Shown here one piece after another: positions 56,226-64,000 of a stretch of DNA of 64,000 bases. A model generated the notes under the pieces. That model ran no database searches and was not told where the DNA came from. It was given only the letters and a program-made list of their open reading frames with translations. The position numbers were made by a program, and so were the translations under genes. Position 1 is the stretch's first letter. Each line of letters starts with the position of its first letter. The stretch is from Apibacter muscae (GTDB taxonomy: Bacteria; Bacteroidota; Bacteroidia; Flavobacteriales; Weeksellaceae), in the NCBI RefSeq assembly GCF_007845635.1, contig NZ_SELG01000032.1, positions 124,001 to 188,000 on the forward strand, read 5' to 3'.

Positions 56226-56771
56226 CTATATAATTTTCTTAAAAGCTGCCTCTATTTCATTATGAATTAGAGGCATATATTTATTTATATTTATAAGCTC
56301 GTGTACATCATCCAAATCCAAAGTCTTAAAATCATCTCCAAATACTATTTTATAATACTTATTATTCAAAGTTTGATCATTTTTAGAAATAATTAAGTGT
56401 AAATTTTTATTCATAATAGAATCAGAGGTAGCCTTAAATATTTTAGATTTTAATTCAGGTTGAATTCTACTTTGATCTATAATTTGATCTGCTGCAAAAA
56501 CAGGGTTCGTCATTACATAATGCATGGATGGAAAGTGATTAACGATATGCCAAGCCAAATTTGCCCCCATACTATCCGCAAATATAATTTTCTCTCCTTC
56601 ATCTTCCATTAAAACTTTAGATTTTTCAAGGATAAATTTAGCAATATCTAAATTTTCATCCCATTCCCAATAAATTGGTAAATATTCCTTAGAATTTTTA
56701 TAATACTCTTTAATGGCTAAAAATTTCTTACCTGAGGTTTTATATCCATGAAGAAAATATATTTTTTTCAT
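56226..56771 (-). CDS. YqiA-like alpha/beta hydrolase
   Basis: A 181-residue small alpha/beta hydrolase resembling esterase YqiA (E. coli 193). It starts KIYFLHGYKTSGKKF (oxyanion-hole region HGY), has the nucleophile motif FADSMGANLAW near residue 65, an Asp in SKNDQTLNN near 130 and a His in DDVHEL near 155. The nucleophile elbow is A-x-S-x-G rather than the usual G-x-S-x-G. The protein is cytoplasmic. Substrate unknown. Its 3' end contains a hairpin that may terminate the convergent porin gene. Confidence 0.75.
   Translation of the reverse strand: MKKIYFLHGYKTSGKKFLAIKEYYKNSKEYLPIYWEWDENLDIAKFILEKSKVLMEDEGEKIIFADSMGANLAWHIVNHFPSMHYVMTNPVFAADQIIDQSRIQPELKSKIFKATSDSIMNKNLHLIISKNDQTLNNKYYKIVFGDDFKTLDLDDVHELININKYMPLIHNEIEAAFKKII
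56247..56275 (+). terminator. Possible porin terminator inside the hydrolase 3' end
   Basis: TGCCTCTA at 56247-56254 pairs with TAGAGGCA at 56268-56275, with further partial pairing inside, then an AT-rich tail on the plus strand. It lies within the end of the convergent coding region. Confidence 0.45.
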
Positions 56772-56888
56772 TTCTTTATAAGGTTTATCACAAACCTAAT
56801 CAATTTCATTAAATTTGTTGATTATATTTAAAACTATTTTTATTAATCAAACAATAAAATTAATTTTAAGCTCCAAAATAAATCTATT

Positions 56889-58409
56889 TTGTATAAAAAA
56901 TTATTTAGTCAAACCTTAATTTACGGATTAAGTAATGTATTGGTTAGAGTATTTCCTTTTGTTTTAACTCCCATGTTAGTTAAAGCATTTGGACCTTCAA
57001 AATATTCAGTTTATGCCGATTTTTATTCCGCTGCAGGAATTATATCTGTTCTTTTAACACACGGCATGGAAACAACTTTTTTTCGTTTTTTTCAAAAGTT
57101 TAAGGAAGACCGTTCTCAACAAAATATGGTCTATTTTACTTCTTTAACCTCAGTATTTATTGTTTCTTTAATTTTTTTGGGTTTTGGTTTACTTGCAAGG
57201 GTTCCCTTAGCAAATGTATTTAAACATCCAGATCAAGTTAATTTTCTCGTCTGGTTTCTTTTTATATTGGCTGCTGATGCAATGTCAGCTGTGCCGTTTG
57301 CAAAATTAAGAATAGAAAATAAGGCCTTACGATTTGCTTCACTTAAGATTATGAATTCTATAGTTATGTTTTTTTTAACCGTACTATTTATATTCGTAAT
57401 TCCTAAACAAATTGAGAGTTATGGAATTGGATCGTCCATATTTTCAAAATTTTATAATCCTGAATATGGAATTGGTTATGCTTTTGTTGCCAATTTAATT
57501 GCTAGCATTGTTACATTTTTAGCGCTCACTCCCACAATGTTTAATGGTAAATATTCATTTAATATTCCACTTTGGAAAAAAATGTTGCTATATGCATGGC
57601 CGATTACTATTGCTGGCTTGGCAGGTATTATTAACGAAACGATGGATAGGCAATTTCTAAAATACTTATTACCGGAAGGAACGGCAGAAATAGAAATGGG
57701 GATATATAGTGCAGTATATAAAATTGCAACTTTTATAACCTTATTTAAGACTGCATATTTGTTGGGGGTTGAACCATTTTTCTTTTCACATGCCGGTGAA
57801 AAAAATTCTAAACAAACATATGCTTCATTAATGAAGTATTTTACTATTTTCAGCGCATTAATTCTCTTATTTTTAGTAGCTAATTTAGATTGGATTGGAA
57901 GATTATATATCCGCAATCCTGAATATTGGTCTGGACTTAAGGTGGTACCCATTTTACTAATAGGTTCAACATTTCTCGGTATATATCTAAATCTTTCCAT
58001 TTGGTATAAACTTTCTGATAATACTCATTATGGTGCTATTATATCTGTAATTGGTGCGGGTATTACTATTATTTTTAATTGGATAGGTTTAAAATACACC
58101 AACTTAGGATATTGGGCTTGTGCTTACGCCACTTTTCTTTCTTATTTAGTTATGATGGTTATTTCTTATGTTTGGGGACAAAAAAATTATCCTATACCTT
58201 ACAACCAAAGAAAGCTTATCTTCTATATAGGTGGTAGCTCGTTACTTAGTATTCTCTCTTTCTATACAAGCAATAGTATATTTGTTCATATAGTTTTAGG
58301 AAATTTTTTGTTTTTTATTTTCCTGTATTTTATGATTAAAATAGAACAAAGAGATATTAAAATAATTAAAGAAAAACTAAAAAATTTTAAAAGAAAGGGA
58401 AAAGGCTAA
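56889..58409 (+). CDS. Polysaccharide flippase-like membrane protein
   Basis: A 506-residue protein with about 14 membrane helices, resembling the Wzx/polysaccharide-transport part of the MOP superfamily. It starts YKKLFSQTLIYGLSNVLVRV, a usual flippase N-terminus, and has GIYSAVYKIATFITLFKTAY near 275. It probably moves lipid-linked saccharides across the inner membrane; no glycosyltransferase or polymerase is beside it. The start is TTG at 56889 because no ATG or GTG is available until residue 29. It converges with the next gene and overlaps its stop by four bases. Confidence 0.82.
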   Translation: MYKKLFSQTLIYGLSNVLVRVFPFVLTPMLVKAFGPSKYSVYADFYSAAGIISVLLTHGMETTFFRFFQKFKEDRSQQNMVYFTSLTSVFIVSLIFLGFGLLARVPLANVFKHPDQVNFLVWFLFILAADAMSAVPFAKLRIENKALRFASLKIMNSIVMFFLTVLFIFVIPKQIESYGIGSSIFSKFYNPEYGIGYAFVANLIASIVTFLALTPTMFNGKYSFNIPLWKKMLLYAWPITIAGLAGIINETMDRQFLKYLLPEGTAEIEMGIYSAVYKIATFITLFKTAYLLGVEPFFFSHAGEKNSKQTYASLMKYFTIFSALILLFLVANLDWIGRLYIRNPEYWSGLKVVPILLIGSTFLGIYLNLSIWYKLSDNTHYGAIISVIGAGITIIFNWIGLKYTNLGYWACAYATFLSYLVMMVISYVWGQKNYPIPYNQRKLIFYIGGSSLLSILSFYTSNSIFVHIVLGNFLFFIFLYFMIKIEQRDIKIIKEKLKNFKRKGKG

Positions 58410-59131
58410 ACATTATTTTTCCTAAATGTTTTGTAAATAAAATTGATCAATAGCAAGGCTAGGAAAAAGTTCATAATTGTAGTAACTATTATATTCCCAA
58501 TCATCCATAGATGCATGTTATCGTAAAAACGAATCAACGTAAAACTCCCTGTGAAAAATACAACCCAAAACCAATATATCATAACATTATTAGTATAAAC
58601 ATTCAAATTACATACTACAGGCATTTTTTTTATGGAATAATAAATAAGCCATGCTCCAACTATTGAGCTTAAATGTTGCAAAATATTATAAATAGGTCTT
58701 TTAAAAATTGTTTCTTTCAAAATAGGAATTTTTTGTACAAAATATCCATACTCATGGGTAAAAGCATCCCAAAACAAATGGGAATAAACTCCTAATAATA
58801 GTGAATAAACTACAACGAAAAAATGTTTCTCTACATATTTATTCCAATTGAATTGTTTAAAAAAAATAAATCTTTTTCTAAAAAAATTAGGCAAATGATC
58901 AATAAAAGTATTGCGTATGCAATAATGATAAATATAGGTAAACAAAAATCCGATAGGTAAATCAAAATAATATACACCTAAAGCTGTATGTCCATGCTCT
59001 CCCACTATACGCATTCTTAGAAAGTATTCAAAATCTGGCATCATACTTCCAACAATTAATCCCGTACAAGAAAAAATTTTCAAATTCCTTAACGGCAAAA
59101 CTATGGCCGGATGTGAAAATGTGAATGGCAT
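58406..59131 (-). CDS. DUF4184-family membrane protein
   Basis: A 241-residue membrane protein that starts MPFTFSHPAIVLPLRNL, the hallmark of the DUF4184 family. GSMMPDFEYFLRM near residue 27 and YSHLFWDAFTHEYGYF near 117 resemble the zinc-ligand layout of LrgB/YdjM-like membrane hydrolases. About six helices follow. Function unknown. It follows the 2Fe-2S reductase gene by only two bases, so the two are probably cotranscribed. Confidence 0.85.
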   Translation of the reverse strand: MPFTFSHPAIVLPLRNLKIFSCTGLIVGSMMPDFEYFLRMRIVGEHGHTALGVYYFDLPIGFLFTYIYHYCIRNTFIDHLPNFFRKRFIFFKQFNWNKYVEKHFFVVVYSLLLGVYSHLFWDAFTHEYGYFVQKIPILKETIFKRPIYNILQHLSSIVGAWLIYYSIKKMPVVCNLNVYTNNVMIYWFWVVFFTGSFTLIRFYDNMHLWMIGNIIVTTIMNFFLALLLINFIYKTFRKNNV

Positions 59132-59133
59132 AT

Positions 59134-60198
59134 TTATAGCTCGTCCATGTTTATTTTTAATTTATTACTTTTAGGATAGGCAACACAGGTAAGAATTTTA
59201 TGATTTTGTAAATCTTCATCCGTTAAAACTAAGTTTTCTCCTAAAACAACATCTCCGCCTTCTTTTGTGCATTGACATGTTCCACATACTCCACCTTTAC
59301 AAGAATAAGGAGCATCAATACCCAAATCAAGCAAAGCATCTAAAAGAGTGCTTCCATTATTCAACCACTGAATTGATTTTGTTTCGCCTTCATAGGTGAA
59401 AATAACTTCCACCTCATCAACAGAAGACGATACAACCTCATCATCCATAAAAACTTTATCAACCGGTTCATACAATTCATAATGAATATTTTCTTTGGGT
59501 ATGCCTTGTTTATAAACGGCATTGGCTAAAGTAACAGTCATACTGGTAGGTCCACATATCATAACTTTATCCACTTCATTCCAATCCACAATTTGGTTAA
59601 TAATTAATTTTAATTTATTTTCATCTAATTGACCTTCATAAAATTTATCATTCACTTTTTGCTGTGAGTAAAAATAATGTACAAAAAAATTATCTGGATT
59701 TTTAGATCTAAGCAAATCCAAATCTTCTTTAAACATTACATCACTCTCTTCAGAGTTGCCATAAAATAAATAGAATTTTACATCCTTTTCTTTTTGTAGG
59801 GTATCTATAATTATACTTAAAATGGGTGTAATACCACTCCCAGAAGAAAAAGCTACCAATGTTCTTTTTTCATTAGGACGTGAGTCAATCCCGAAATTTC
59901 CTAAGGGTGCAGAAACTTGTAAATGCATTCCTTCTTTTATATGCTCATTTAAATAAGAAGATATGTACGGATTTTTAGTTTTTTTAATAGCTAATGTAAT
60001 ACATTCATTGTTAGGCGCATTGCAAATGGAATAATCTCTTTCCACTTTTTCACCATTTATAGAGAATTTCAAACACACAAATTGTCCAGGTTTCCATTTA
60101 AATACAGCCTTGAGCTCTTCAGGAATTTGTAAATCAATGGATTTACTGATAGATGTTAATGGTTTTACTTTTTTTACGGTTAATGGATAAAATTTCAT
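59134..60198 (-). CDS. FAD/2Fe-2S oxidoreductase of the ferredoxin-NADP reductase family
   Basis: A 354-residue three-part enzyme. The FAD domain covers residues 1 to about 105 (ERDYSICNAPN near 53, the RxYS motif). The NAD(P) domain covers about 110-235 (FSSGSGITPILSI near 118, CGPTSMTVTL near 215). The C-terminal plant-type 2Fe-2S ferredoxin carries ligands in YSCKGGVCGTCQC near 298 and LTC near 337. This is the PaaE/HmpX-like arrangement. No oxygenase subunits are nearby, so its electron partner is unknown. The DUF4184 gene is two bases downstream. Confidence 0.9.
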   Translation of the reverse strand: MKFYPLTVKKVKPLTSISKSIDLQIPEELKAVFKWKPGQFVCLKFSINGEKVERDYSICNAPNNECITLAIKKTKNPYISSYLNEHIKEGMHLQVSAPLGNFGIDSRPNEKRTLVAFSSGSGITPILSIIIDTLQKEKDVKFYLFYGNSEESDVMFKEDLDLLRSKNPDNFFVHYFYSQQKVNDKFYEGQLDENKLKLIINQIVDWNEVDKVMICGPTSMTVTLANAVYKQGIPKENIHYELYEPVDKVFMDDEVVSSSVDEVEVIFTYEGETKSIQWLNNGSTLLDALLDLGIDAPYSCKGGVCGTCQCTKEGGDVVLGENLVLTDEDLQNHKILTCVAYPKSNKLKINMDEL

Positions 60199-60295
60199 AT
60201 TATATTTACAAAGAATTAGTAAATATAATAAATTGTTTTCAGCAAAGTTGTTATTGCAATTTTGATAAGATTTTAGTATTAAATAAATTTAATAT

Positions 60296-61189
60296 ATGCC
60301 ATCATCAAACGTTCAACAAACCCATTACGAGTGGATTGATTTACAAAACCCGAATAAAGACGAATTACAAGAAATTGCATTAAAATATAATCTAAATTAC
60401 TATAATTTGGCTGATAGTCTAGAACCCAATCATTTACCTAAGTATGAATCTGGAGAAGATATAAACTTTTTAATTGTACGAATCGTTAATATAAATGCTA
60501 AAAAAGAAGCAAACATACAATCAATTACCAATAAAATAGCCATATTTTACAATGATAAAGTTATTATTACGGTTCACCGAGTTAAAATTGATTTTCTTTT
60601 AGATATTAAATTGAAGTTCGTAGATTCAAACAAAGCAAAAACTACCCTTGCAATAATTATAAAAATACTGTCAGAATGCCTTCAATCCTATAATCAAGCA
60701 CTCTTAAGCACTATGAATAAATTAGAATCTTACGAGAATAATTTATTTGCAAGTAAGAATACTTCAGTCTCATTAAAAAACATTTACTCTTTAAAAAGAA
60801 AAACCAGTTTATGCTCTAAACTTCTCATACTTTCAGATAATGTTATCAGCGCCCTCAAGCCCAATAAAAGTGAAAAACCAGAATTTCAAGATTTAAAAGA
60901 TCTCTATACAAAATTAACCACCCTGCATGAACAGGTTTCAGATGATTTAAATAACTTATTGAATTTGTACATATCCTTATCTTCTCAAAAAACCAATGAA
61001 ATTATGAAAACTCTTACCGTTTTCTCTATCTTTTTTATGCCACTAACTTTCATTGCTGGTATTTATGGAATGAATTTTAGTTATATGCCTGAGCTTCAAA
61101 ATCGATGGGGATATCCTATAATAATGATTGTTATGGTAGTAATTACCATTTTAATTTATTTCTGGTTAAAAAGAAAAAAGTGGTTGTAA
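60296..61189 (+). CDS. corA: CorA-family divalent-cation transporter
   Basis: A 297-residue CorA family channel (Mg2+, Co2+, Ni2+). It has a large cytoplasmic N-terminal region, a long helix around 190-240 and two C-terminal membrane helices (TVFSIFFMPLTFIAGI and PIIMIVMVVITILIYFW) with the signature loop YGMNF between them, at residue 258. It is a single gene. It is the third Mg2+-related gene in the window, but 51 kb from mgtC-mgtA. Confidence 0.93.
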   Translation: MPSSNVQQTHYEWIDLQNPNKDELQEIALKYNLNYYNLADSLEPNHLPKYESGEDINFLIVRIVNINAKKEANIQSITNKIAIFYNDKVIITVHRVKIDFLLDIKLKFVDSNKAKTTLAIIIKILSECLQSYNQALLSTMNKLESYENNLFASKNTSVSLKNIYSLKRKTSLCSKLLILSDNVISALKPNKSEKPEFQDLKDLYTKLTTLHEQVSDDLNNLLNLYISLSSQKTNEIMKTLTVFSIFFMPLTFIAGIYGMNFSYMPELQNRWGYPIIMIVMVVITILIYFWLKRKKWL

Positions 61190-61199
61190 AATATTCAGA

Positions 61200-61643
61200 T
61201 TAATAGTTAAAATCTTTAATTAAACTATATACATTTTTATGACTATCGTAGTAGAAATATAAATGATTCAACCCATTAGTTAAAAGCAGATAAGGAGCTT
61301 TAATTTCCAAATTGTATCTTGCTGCTTGTTCAAATACTGCTTCACTTATAGAAATTTCTGGAGCCTTACATTCTACAAGTAAAAAGGGTTCCGTTTTTTT
61401 TAGTATTAAAAGATCCAGTCTTTTTACCTGATTATTTAATTGTATTCTTCTCTCAATTAAATAAGCAGATTTAGGTATTTTTTTTTCTTTTTGTAAATAC
61501 TTAATCACATTTTGTCTAACCCACTCCTCAGGAGTTAGTATTAGCCATTTTTTTCTAACTTCGTCAAAAATATACCAAAGAGAACATTTCTCTTTAATTT
61601 GAAATTCATATTTTTCAGGAAAGTTTAATACCGAAAGCTCCAT
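61200..61643 (-). CDS. HsdR N-terminal-domain nuclease-fold protein
   Basis: A 147-residue protein resembling only the N-terminal domain of type I restriction subunit HsdR. The PD-(D/E)XK core is visible: RLDLLILKKTEPFLLVECKA near residue 75-95, with the conserved Asp and the Glu-x-Lys. It has no helicase or other R-M parts, and no hsdS or hsdM is nearby, so it is not a restriction system on its own. Flavobacteria frequently keep such a short protein divergent from holA, as here (start codons 11 bases apart), which suggests a housekeeping link. Its function is unknown. Confidence 0.85.
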   Translation of the reverse strand: MELSVLNFPEKYEFQIKEKCSLWYIFDEVRKKWLILTPEEWVRQNVIKYLQKEKKIPKSAYLIERRIQLNNQVKRLDLLILKKTEPFLLVECKAPEISISEAVFEQAARYNLEIKAPYLLLTNGLNHLYFYYDSHKNVYSLIKDFNY

Positions 61644-61654
61644 TGATTTCGCCT

Positions 61655-62665
61655 ATGAAAGAATACAATAATTTGGTCAAAGATATTAAAAACAAAAAGT
61701 TTTTACCCATTTATTTTTTAGAAGGTGAAGAACCTTTTTATATAGATAAAATCAGCACATTATTAGAAGAAAATGTACTATACGAAGAAGAGAAGGCTTT
61801 CAACCAAACCATCGTTTATGGTACAGAAACTGATCTTGATTCTATTATCTCCTTAGCTAAACAGTTTCCAATGGGTGCAGAACGGCAATTAATAATTGTA
61901 AAAGAAGCGAAAGGACTGAACTTTGATAAATCTGAATCTTTTGAAAATTATATTAAAAACCCTCAATCATCCACCATATTGGTGATAAACTATAAGTACA
62001 AAGCCTTAGATAAAAGAAAATCTTTGACGAAACAACTAAACCAACGAGGCTATATTTTTTCATCAGATAAATTATACGATAACCAAGTCCCCGCTTGGAT
62101 TGGTAGCCTTTGCCAATCATCAGGACTAGAAATAGATGAAAAATCTAAAGCTTTATTGGCTGAATTTCTAGGATCAGACTTATCAAGAATTGATAATGAA
62201 GTACAAAAATTAAAACTTATTCTTCGTGATTCGAAAAAAATTACTCCTGAGATCATTGAAAAAAATATAGGTATAAGTAAAGAATATAACAATTTTGAGT
62301 TAAGAAAAGCGATTGTTGAAAAAAATGCTACACAAGCTTATAAAATAATAGATTATTTTGAAAAAAATCCTAAAGCAAATCCTATAGTTCTAACATTTGG
62401 TACAATGATTAGTTTTTTTTCAAATTTATTAATCGTGCACAGCTTACCTGTGAAAACCCCACAAAATATTGCTAAAGAACTAAAAATTAATCCTTTTTTT
62501 GCAAATGAATATATAACAGCAATAAAAAACTATCCCTTAAAAAAAACTACTTTATGCATTTCCTACCTAAGGGATGCAGATATAAAATCCAAAGGAGTAC
62601 AAGTATCCTCGCAAGCAACCACCAAAGATATCCTTATGGAAATGATATATAAAATCCTACATTGA
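61655..62665 (+). CDS. holA: DNA polymerase III subunit delta
   Basis: A 336-residue clamp-loader subunit (E. coli HolA 343). It starts YNNLVKDIKNKKFLPIYF and continues with LEGEEPFYIDKI, the usual HolA opening, and shows DKRKSLTKQL near 110, LSRIDNEVQKLKLIL near 175 and a helical C-terminal domain. It opens the beta clamp during loading. The ATG at 61655 is preferred to an in-frame TTG at 61643. It starts divergently from the HsdR_N gene. No gene follows for about 295 bases. Confidence 0.93.
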   Translation: MKEYNNLVKDIKNKKFLPIYFLEGEEPFYIDKISTLLEENVLYEEEKAFNQTIVYGTETDLDSIISLAKQFPMGAERQLIIVKEAKGLNFDKSESFENYIKNPQSSTILVINYKYKALDKRKSLTKQLNQRGYIFSSDKLYDNQVPAWIGSLCQSSGLEIDEKSKALLAEFLGSDLSRIDNEVQKLKLILRDSKKITPEIIEKNIGISKEYNNFELRKAIVEKNATQAYKIIDYFEKNPKANPIVLTFGTMISFFSNLLIVHSLPVKTPQNIAKELKINPFFANEYITAIKNYPLKKTTLCISYLRDADIKSKGVQVSSQATTKDILMEMIYKILH

Positions 62666-62908
62666 CTTTAAAAATTAAAATATTGAAATTATTTTAAGCA
62701 ATTTAATAATACAATCATAATTATACACATATATAATTTAGAAATATACCTGATAGTTAAAAATCTATTATGTAAAATGTTACAAATTTTTAATTATGAA
62801 AAAAATTATTGATTAATCAATAATTTCTAAACTTATATATTAAATCATTAAGTATATGTAAGCTATAAATTCTATCAATAAACCCATCAAAACTTATAAA
62901 ATCTTATT
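62666..62908. other. AT-rich intergenic region between holA and pdhA
   Basis: About 245 bases with no supported gene. It is extremely AT-rich with several short repeats of AAATTATTGATTAAT type. Nothing further is seen apart from the pdhA promoter at its right end. Confidence 0.4.
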
Positions 62909-62940
62909 TTTGTTATTTCATAGGAATTAATGTAAATTTG
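62909..62940 (+). promoter_or_regulatory. Promoter of the pyruvate dehydrogenase genes
   Basis: TTTG at 62909-62912, 20 bases, then TAAATTTG at 62933-62940: a close match to the Bacteroidota consensus. Transcription would start near 62946, so the GTG at 62940 cannot be the start codon and the ATG at 62961 is used. Confidence 0.65.
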
Positions 62941-62960
62941 TGGCACAATACAGAAAAAGG

Positions 62961-63965
62961 ATGAAAGAATTTAACAAAGAGGTTTATCTCAAATGGTTTG
63001 AAGATATGACCAAATGGAGACGTTTTGAAGAAAAGGCACGTTCTCTTTATTTGAAAGATAAAATTAGAGGTTTTCTACATCTTTATAATGGACAAGAAGC
63101 AGTTGCAGCTGGGTTTACCCATGCTATGGATATAAAAAAAGATAAAGTAATAACTTCCTACCGTTGCCATGCACATGCCTTAGCTATGGGAGTATCTCCC
63201 GAAGCAGCTATGTCTGAACTTTGTGGTAAAGCTACTGGTACTTCTAAAGGATTGGGAGGCTCCATGCATCTTTTTAGCAAAGAGCACAATGTTTACGGAG
63301 GTCACGGAATTGTAGGTGGACACATTCCTTTAGGGGCTGGTATCGCTTTTGCAGATAAGTACTTTGATAGAGATGGAGTTACCATCTGTTACATGGGAGA
63401 CGGTGCTGTTAGACAAGGAACCTTACATGAAACTTTCAATATGGCTATGAATTGGAAGCTACCAGTGGTATTTGTATGTGAAAACAATCAATACGCTATG
63501 GGTACTTCGGTTGAAAGAACTACCAACAACTTAGATATTTATCAACTAGGATTGGGTTATGAAATGCCTTGTGCTCCCGTAGACGGGATGAACCCCGAAA
63601 TAGTTGCAGAAGCAGCTTACGAAGCTATTGAAAGAGCACGAAGAGGAGATGGACCTACTTTCCTTGAAGTTAGAACTTACAGATATAGAGGACATTCAAT
63701 GTCTGACGCTGAACCTTACAGAACTAAACAGGAAGTTGAAGAGCATAAGAAAGAAGATCCGATCTTAATGGTTAAGCATAAAATTCTTTCAAACCAATGG
63801 GCTACCGAAGAGGAATTAGATTCTTTAGATAAGAGTATAAAAGATTACATGAACGAAGTAGGAAATTTTGCAGAAAATGCCCCTTATCCTGAACCTAATG
63901 TCATGTATGATTATATTTATTCAGAACCTAACTATCCTTTTTTAGATAAATTTGAAAATCAATAA
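62961..63965 (+). CDS. pdhA: Pyruvate dehydrogenase E1 component, alpha subunit
   Basis: A 334-residue E1-alpha chain of the alpha2beta2 pyruvate dehydrogenase. It starts MKEFNKEVYLKWFEDM and has GFLHLYNGQEAVAAG near residue 37, the thiamine-diphosphate motif GDGAVRQGTLHETFNMAMNW near 148 (GDG followed by N), and YRYRGHSMSD near 233, corresponding to the phosphorylation loop of mitochondrial E1-alpha. It uses the promoter at 62909-62940. An E2 gene appears to begin 27 bases downstream. The beta chain and E3 are elsewhere; lpdA lies 29 kb away. Confidence 0.95.
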   Translation: MKEFNKEVYLKWFEDMTKWRRFEEKARSLYLKDKIRGFLHLYNGQEAVAAGFTHAMDIKKDKVITSYRCHAHALAMGVSPEAAMSELCGKATGTSKGLGGSMHLFSKEHNVYGGHGIVGGHIPLGAGIAFADKYFDRDGVTICYMGDGAVRQGTLHETFNMAMNWKLPVVFVCENNQYAMGTSVERTTNNLDIYQLGLGYEMPCAPVDGMNPEIVAEAAYEAIERARRGDGPTFLEVRTYRYRGHSMSDAEPYRTKQEVEEHKKEDPILMVKHKILSNQWATEEELDSLDKSIKDYMNEVGNFAENAPYPEPNVMYDYIYSEPNYPFLDKFENQ

Positions 63966-63991
63966 ATAATTAATCGAATCATAACCAAATT

Positions 63992-64000
63992 ATGGCTGAA
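63992..64000 (+). CDS. Start of the next gene, possibly pyruvate dehydrogenase E2 (truncated)
   Basis: ATGGCTGAA, the first three codons (Met-Ala-Glu) of a gene cut by the window edge. Bacteroidota often place the E2 gene directly after pdhA, and many E2 proteins start MAE. Nothing more can be seen, so the identity rests on gene order alone. Confidence 0.35.

Noticed and set aside
57476-58000. 174-codon minus-strand frame inside the flippase-like gene
   Set aside because: The sense frame has a clear membrane-protein pattern; the antisense product does not resemble a protein family.
5802-61189. A functional magnesium-citrate connection between mgtA, mgtC, corA and the citrate operon
   Set aside because: The genes are tens of kilobases apart and CitT-type exchangers are not known to need Mg-citrate; co-occurrence is probably accidental.
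61200-61643. A type I restriction-modification system
   Set aside because: Only the HsdR N-terminal domain is present; no helicase, specificity or methylase genes are nearby.

Overview
The window is low-GC (roughly 30% by eye) bacterial chromosome from a member of the Bacteroidota, most likely class Flavobacteriia. The evidence is the gene content (a split MetH lacking its homocysteine domain, the paired small and large membrane proteins at 22.4-23.5 kb, a PEP-synthase-like protein with receiver-type N-terminus, dimeric-type GlyS, holA next to an HsdR_N-domain protein), the absence of strong Shine-Dalgarno sequences, and repeated matches to the Bacteroidota promoter consensus (TTTG, about 19-22 nt, TAnnTTTG). 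A small-genome Weeksellaceae such as Apibacter would fit the composition and the citrate lyase cluster, but that assignment is a guess. No rRNA, tRNA, CRISPR array, insertion sequence or prophage was seen.

Layout. 0-2.6 kb: end of a deoxyhypusine-synthase-like gene and gdhA. 2.6-5.5 kb: a PEP-synthase-like protein. 5.6-9.5 kb: a magnesium operon mgtC-mgtA plus an overlapping 54-codon membrane ORF, preceded by a long structured leader. 9.6-14.2 kb: a DUF454 membrane protein, metH (activation half) and an M48 protease. 14.2-18.9 kb: three tandem paralogous secreted proteins of unknown function. 19-23.5 kb: mutS, a Crp/Fnr regulator and two small-family membrane proteins. 23.6-36.2 kb: a membrane transporter-like protein fused to a hotdog thioesterase domain, a lipoprotein with beta-helix features, an OMP, a UPF0173 hydrolase, an M3 peptidase, radC, lpdA, a YcxB-like protein and glyS.

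36.4-45.5 kb: a complete histidine operon hisGDCB-orf-HA-F/IE, preceded by a leader peptide containing five His codons and a terminator (a classical ribosome-mediated attenuator). Three non-histidine genes sit inside it: an unknown, a PD-(D/E)XK nuclease-like gene and an MmcQ/YjbR gene.

45.5-53.6 kb, opposite strand: a complete citrate lyase operon (porin-citT-citC-citD-citE-citF-citXG). It encodes an outer-membrane porin, a DASS-family exchanger, the three lyase subunits, the acetate ligase and a fused CitX-CitG prosthetic-group enzyme, so uptake, cleavage and enzyme activation are all encoded together. The two convergent operons share a terminator at 45.51 kb. 53.99-56.2 kb: a KAS III-like gene and a second porin paralogous to the citrate porin. 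56.2-64 kb: an alpha/beta hydrolase, a flippase-like protein, a DUF4184 protein, a 2Fe-2S reductase, CorA, an orphan HsdR_N protein, holA and pdhA, with the first codons of the next gene at the edge.

The most unusual items are the histidine attenuator, the his operon with passenger genes, the citrate operon with its own porin, the small ORF overlapping mgtA, and the transporter-thioesterase fusion. No wholly new system could be demonstrated from sequence alone.
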